From positions 1 through 5,474 of the forward strand of contig CAMOXB010000098.1 in assembly GCA_946628805.1 (NCBI GenBank): a stretch of DNA of 5,474 nt. The letters are read 5' to 3'. Within the stretch, counting starts at the first letter, position 1, and the number at the start of each line of letters is the position of its first letter. Under the pieces are notes generated by a model, which had not been told where the DNA came from, did no database searches, and saw only the letters and a program-made list of their open reading frames with translations. This document shows, one piece after another, positions 4,780 through 5,474 of the stretch. Source of the DNA: an uncultured Pseudomonadota bacterium (lineage in GTDB: Bacteria; Pseudomonadota; Alphaproteobacteria; Rs-D84). The translations under genes and the position numbers were made by a program.

Positions 4780-5474
4780 ATGGTTTTGCCTGGAAATTTT
4801 CACGCGCTTTTTGGATGTTTTCTGATGAATCGGTGGCGTTTATTCCCTGGTTAATCAATGTTAATTGACCGTAAAATGCTTGCATCATTGGGTCGTATGC
4901 GTTTTCAGATGATATCCATTTATCTTCGCCAGAATTTGGTTCGCCATATTTATCAATGATACCTTGCCAGAAAGCTAAAATCTTTTTTTCACGAATATTT
5001 GCGAATTTTTCACTGTCGCCGTCCATTGTGTTTACATCATTTTTATATACAACTTTCCAGACGACATTGTCTGTTGCATTACTGGTAAAATAAATATCTA
5101 TTGTTTCGCCGGTAAATGCACGCTCCAGGTGAATTTCCGATACATACATCAATCCGCGATTTCGCGCCAACGAATATATACATTTTTCCAGTTGTTCTGG
5201 GACGAATATATTATTTTGACGGCATTCATAATCCAAATTATATTTCCATTCTTTGTTAATCGTGTAAATAACGCTGTCCCGTTGGCGTGGTGCGTATAAA
5301 TTTGTATCGTTAAAGAATAAATTGTTTACTTCATCATAATTCATATTTTCTATTCGTCCGATATCTTTTTTATATTTTCTAGTTTTCGATTTTTCATAAT
5401 TTGATGGTTTGATAAATGCCACCTGGCCGTTCTTTTCTAAATAAACATAATTCTCTTCACTTTTGTATCCTGCA
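4769..5474 (-). CDS. Chimeric reading frame: IS1182-type transposase segment fused to an unrecognised protein (5' end beyond window)
   Basis: The frame is open to the right edge, giving 234 visible residues. A GTG at 5422 looks like a start, but 17 more sense codons precede it with no stop. Those codons belong to the same conserved segment, so the GTG is probably internal. The first part, AGYKSEENYVYLEKNGQ then IKPSNYEKSKTRKYKKDIGR and IENMNYDE, reads like the DDE region of IS1182-type transposases. The residue before AGY ends in T at the edge, consistent with the D of DAGY. From about 5311 leftward the sequence is different, with LEKCIYSLARNRGLMYVSEI, ERAFTGETIDIYFTSNATDN, ILAFWQGIIDKYGEPNSGED and a PYAF terminus. 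That part is soluble-looking and mildly acidic, with no domain I recognise. It overlaps yraN by 11 bp and probably shares its transcript. A native N-terminus, perhaps with a signal peptide, may have been lost by the fusion. Confidence 0.7.
   Translation of the reverse strand, partial: AGYKSEENYVYLEKNGQVAFIKPSNYEKSKTRKYKKDIGRIENMNYDEVNNLFFNDTNLYAPRQRDSVIYTINKEWKYNLDYECRQNNIFVPEQLEKCIYSLARNRGLMYVSEIHLERAFTGETIDIYFTSNATDNVVWKVVYKNDVNTMDGDSEKFANIREKKILAFWQGIIDKYGEPNSGEDKWISSENAYDPMMQAFYGQLTLINQGINATDSSENIQKARENFQAKPYAF
5312..5474 (-). mobile_element. Fragment of an IS1182-type transposase (central DDE region)
   Basis: About 54 codons fit the conserved stretch that follows the second catalytic Asp (A-G-Y-x-S-E-E-N-Y...IKP-x-NYE-x-x-KTRK-x-K-x-DI-x-R-x-ENM-x-YD). 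The right part, with the third catalytic acid and the zinc-finger-like Cys region, is missing and replaced in frame by other protein. The left boundary is approximate because similarity fades around NNLFF. No terminal inverted repeat is visible, so this is an internal piece of an element rather than an intact end. The family is assigned from memory of the motif. Confidence 0.6.

Noticed and set aside
5420..5422. GTG as the true start of the rightmost gene
   Set aside because: The frame stays open for 17 codons to the window edge, and those codons continue the transposase-like motif, so the start lies outside the window.
1..5474. tRNA, rRNA, CRISPR array, attachment-site duplication or long direct repeats
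   Set aside because: None was seen by eye. Short AT-rich repeats are no more than expected from composition.

Overview
This AT-rich window, with compact gene spacing, looks like a bacterial chromosome, most likely an alphaproteobacterium with a small AT-biased genome. That assignment is an inference from protein character (YraN with an alphaproteobacterial-type AITPAQ...RLRRAAE segment, and a full-length DnaB). No rRNA or other marker is present to fix it, and I do not name a genus.

Left part, minus strand (1-1804): the complete replicative helicase dnaB is followed 66 bp downstream by the start of an XRE-type helix-turn-helix regulator that runs off the left edge. The short gap between them holds a plausible sigma-70 promoter, a 19-bp imperfect palindrome on its -10 region that could be an operator, and an AT-rich hairpin at the dnaB stop.

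Middle part, plus strand (1803-4429): four consecutive genes form a phage-derived block. They are (i) a terminase large subunit reduced to its C-terminal nuclease half, (ii) a podovirus-type head-to-tail connector (portal), (iii) a 66-aa Bbp19-like small protein, and (iv) an 86-aa protein with one membrane helix and an uninterrupted coiled coil. The first three resemble the packaging genes of BPP-1-like short-tailed phages. No capsid, protease, tail, integrase or lysis gene is visible here. The frames are intact, ribosome binding sites precede the first three genes, and base usage resembles the neighbours, so the block looks long-resident and possibly domesticated. The start codon of the terminase piece overlaps that of divergent dnaB (CATG), so there is no intergenic space at that boundary.

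Right part, minus strand (4426-5474): yraN, a UPF0102 nuclease-like protein, converges on the phage block with overlapping stop codons. Its start overlaps the end of an upstream gene. That upstream reading frame is open to the right edge and appears chimeric. Its first ~54 visible residues resemble the DDE region of IS1182-type transposases, and the remaining ~180 residues are an unrelated protein I do not recognise.

The main points of interest are the capsid-less packaging module wedged between two housekeeping genes, the domain-precise loss of the terminase ATPase half at the dnaB start codon, and the transposase/hypothetical fusion. No gene-free stretch exceeds 70 bp.
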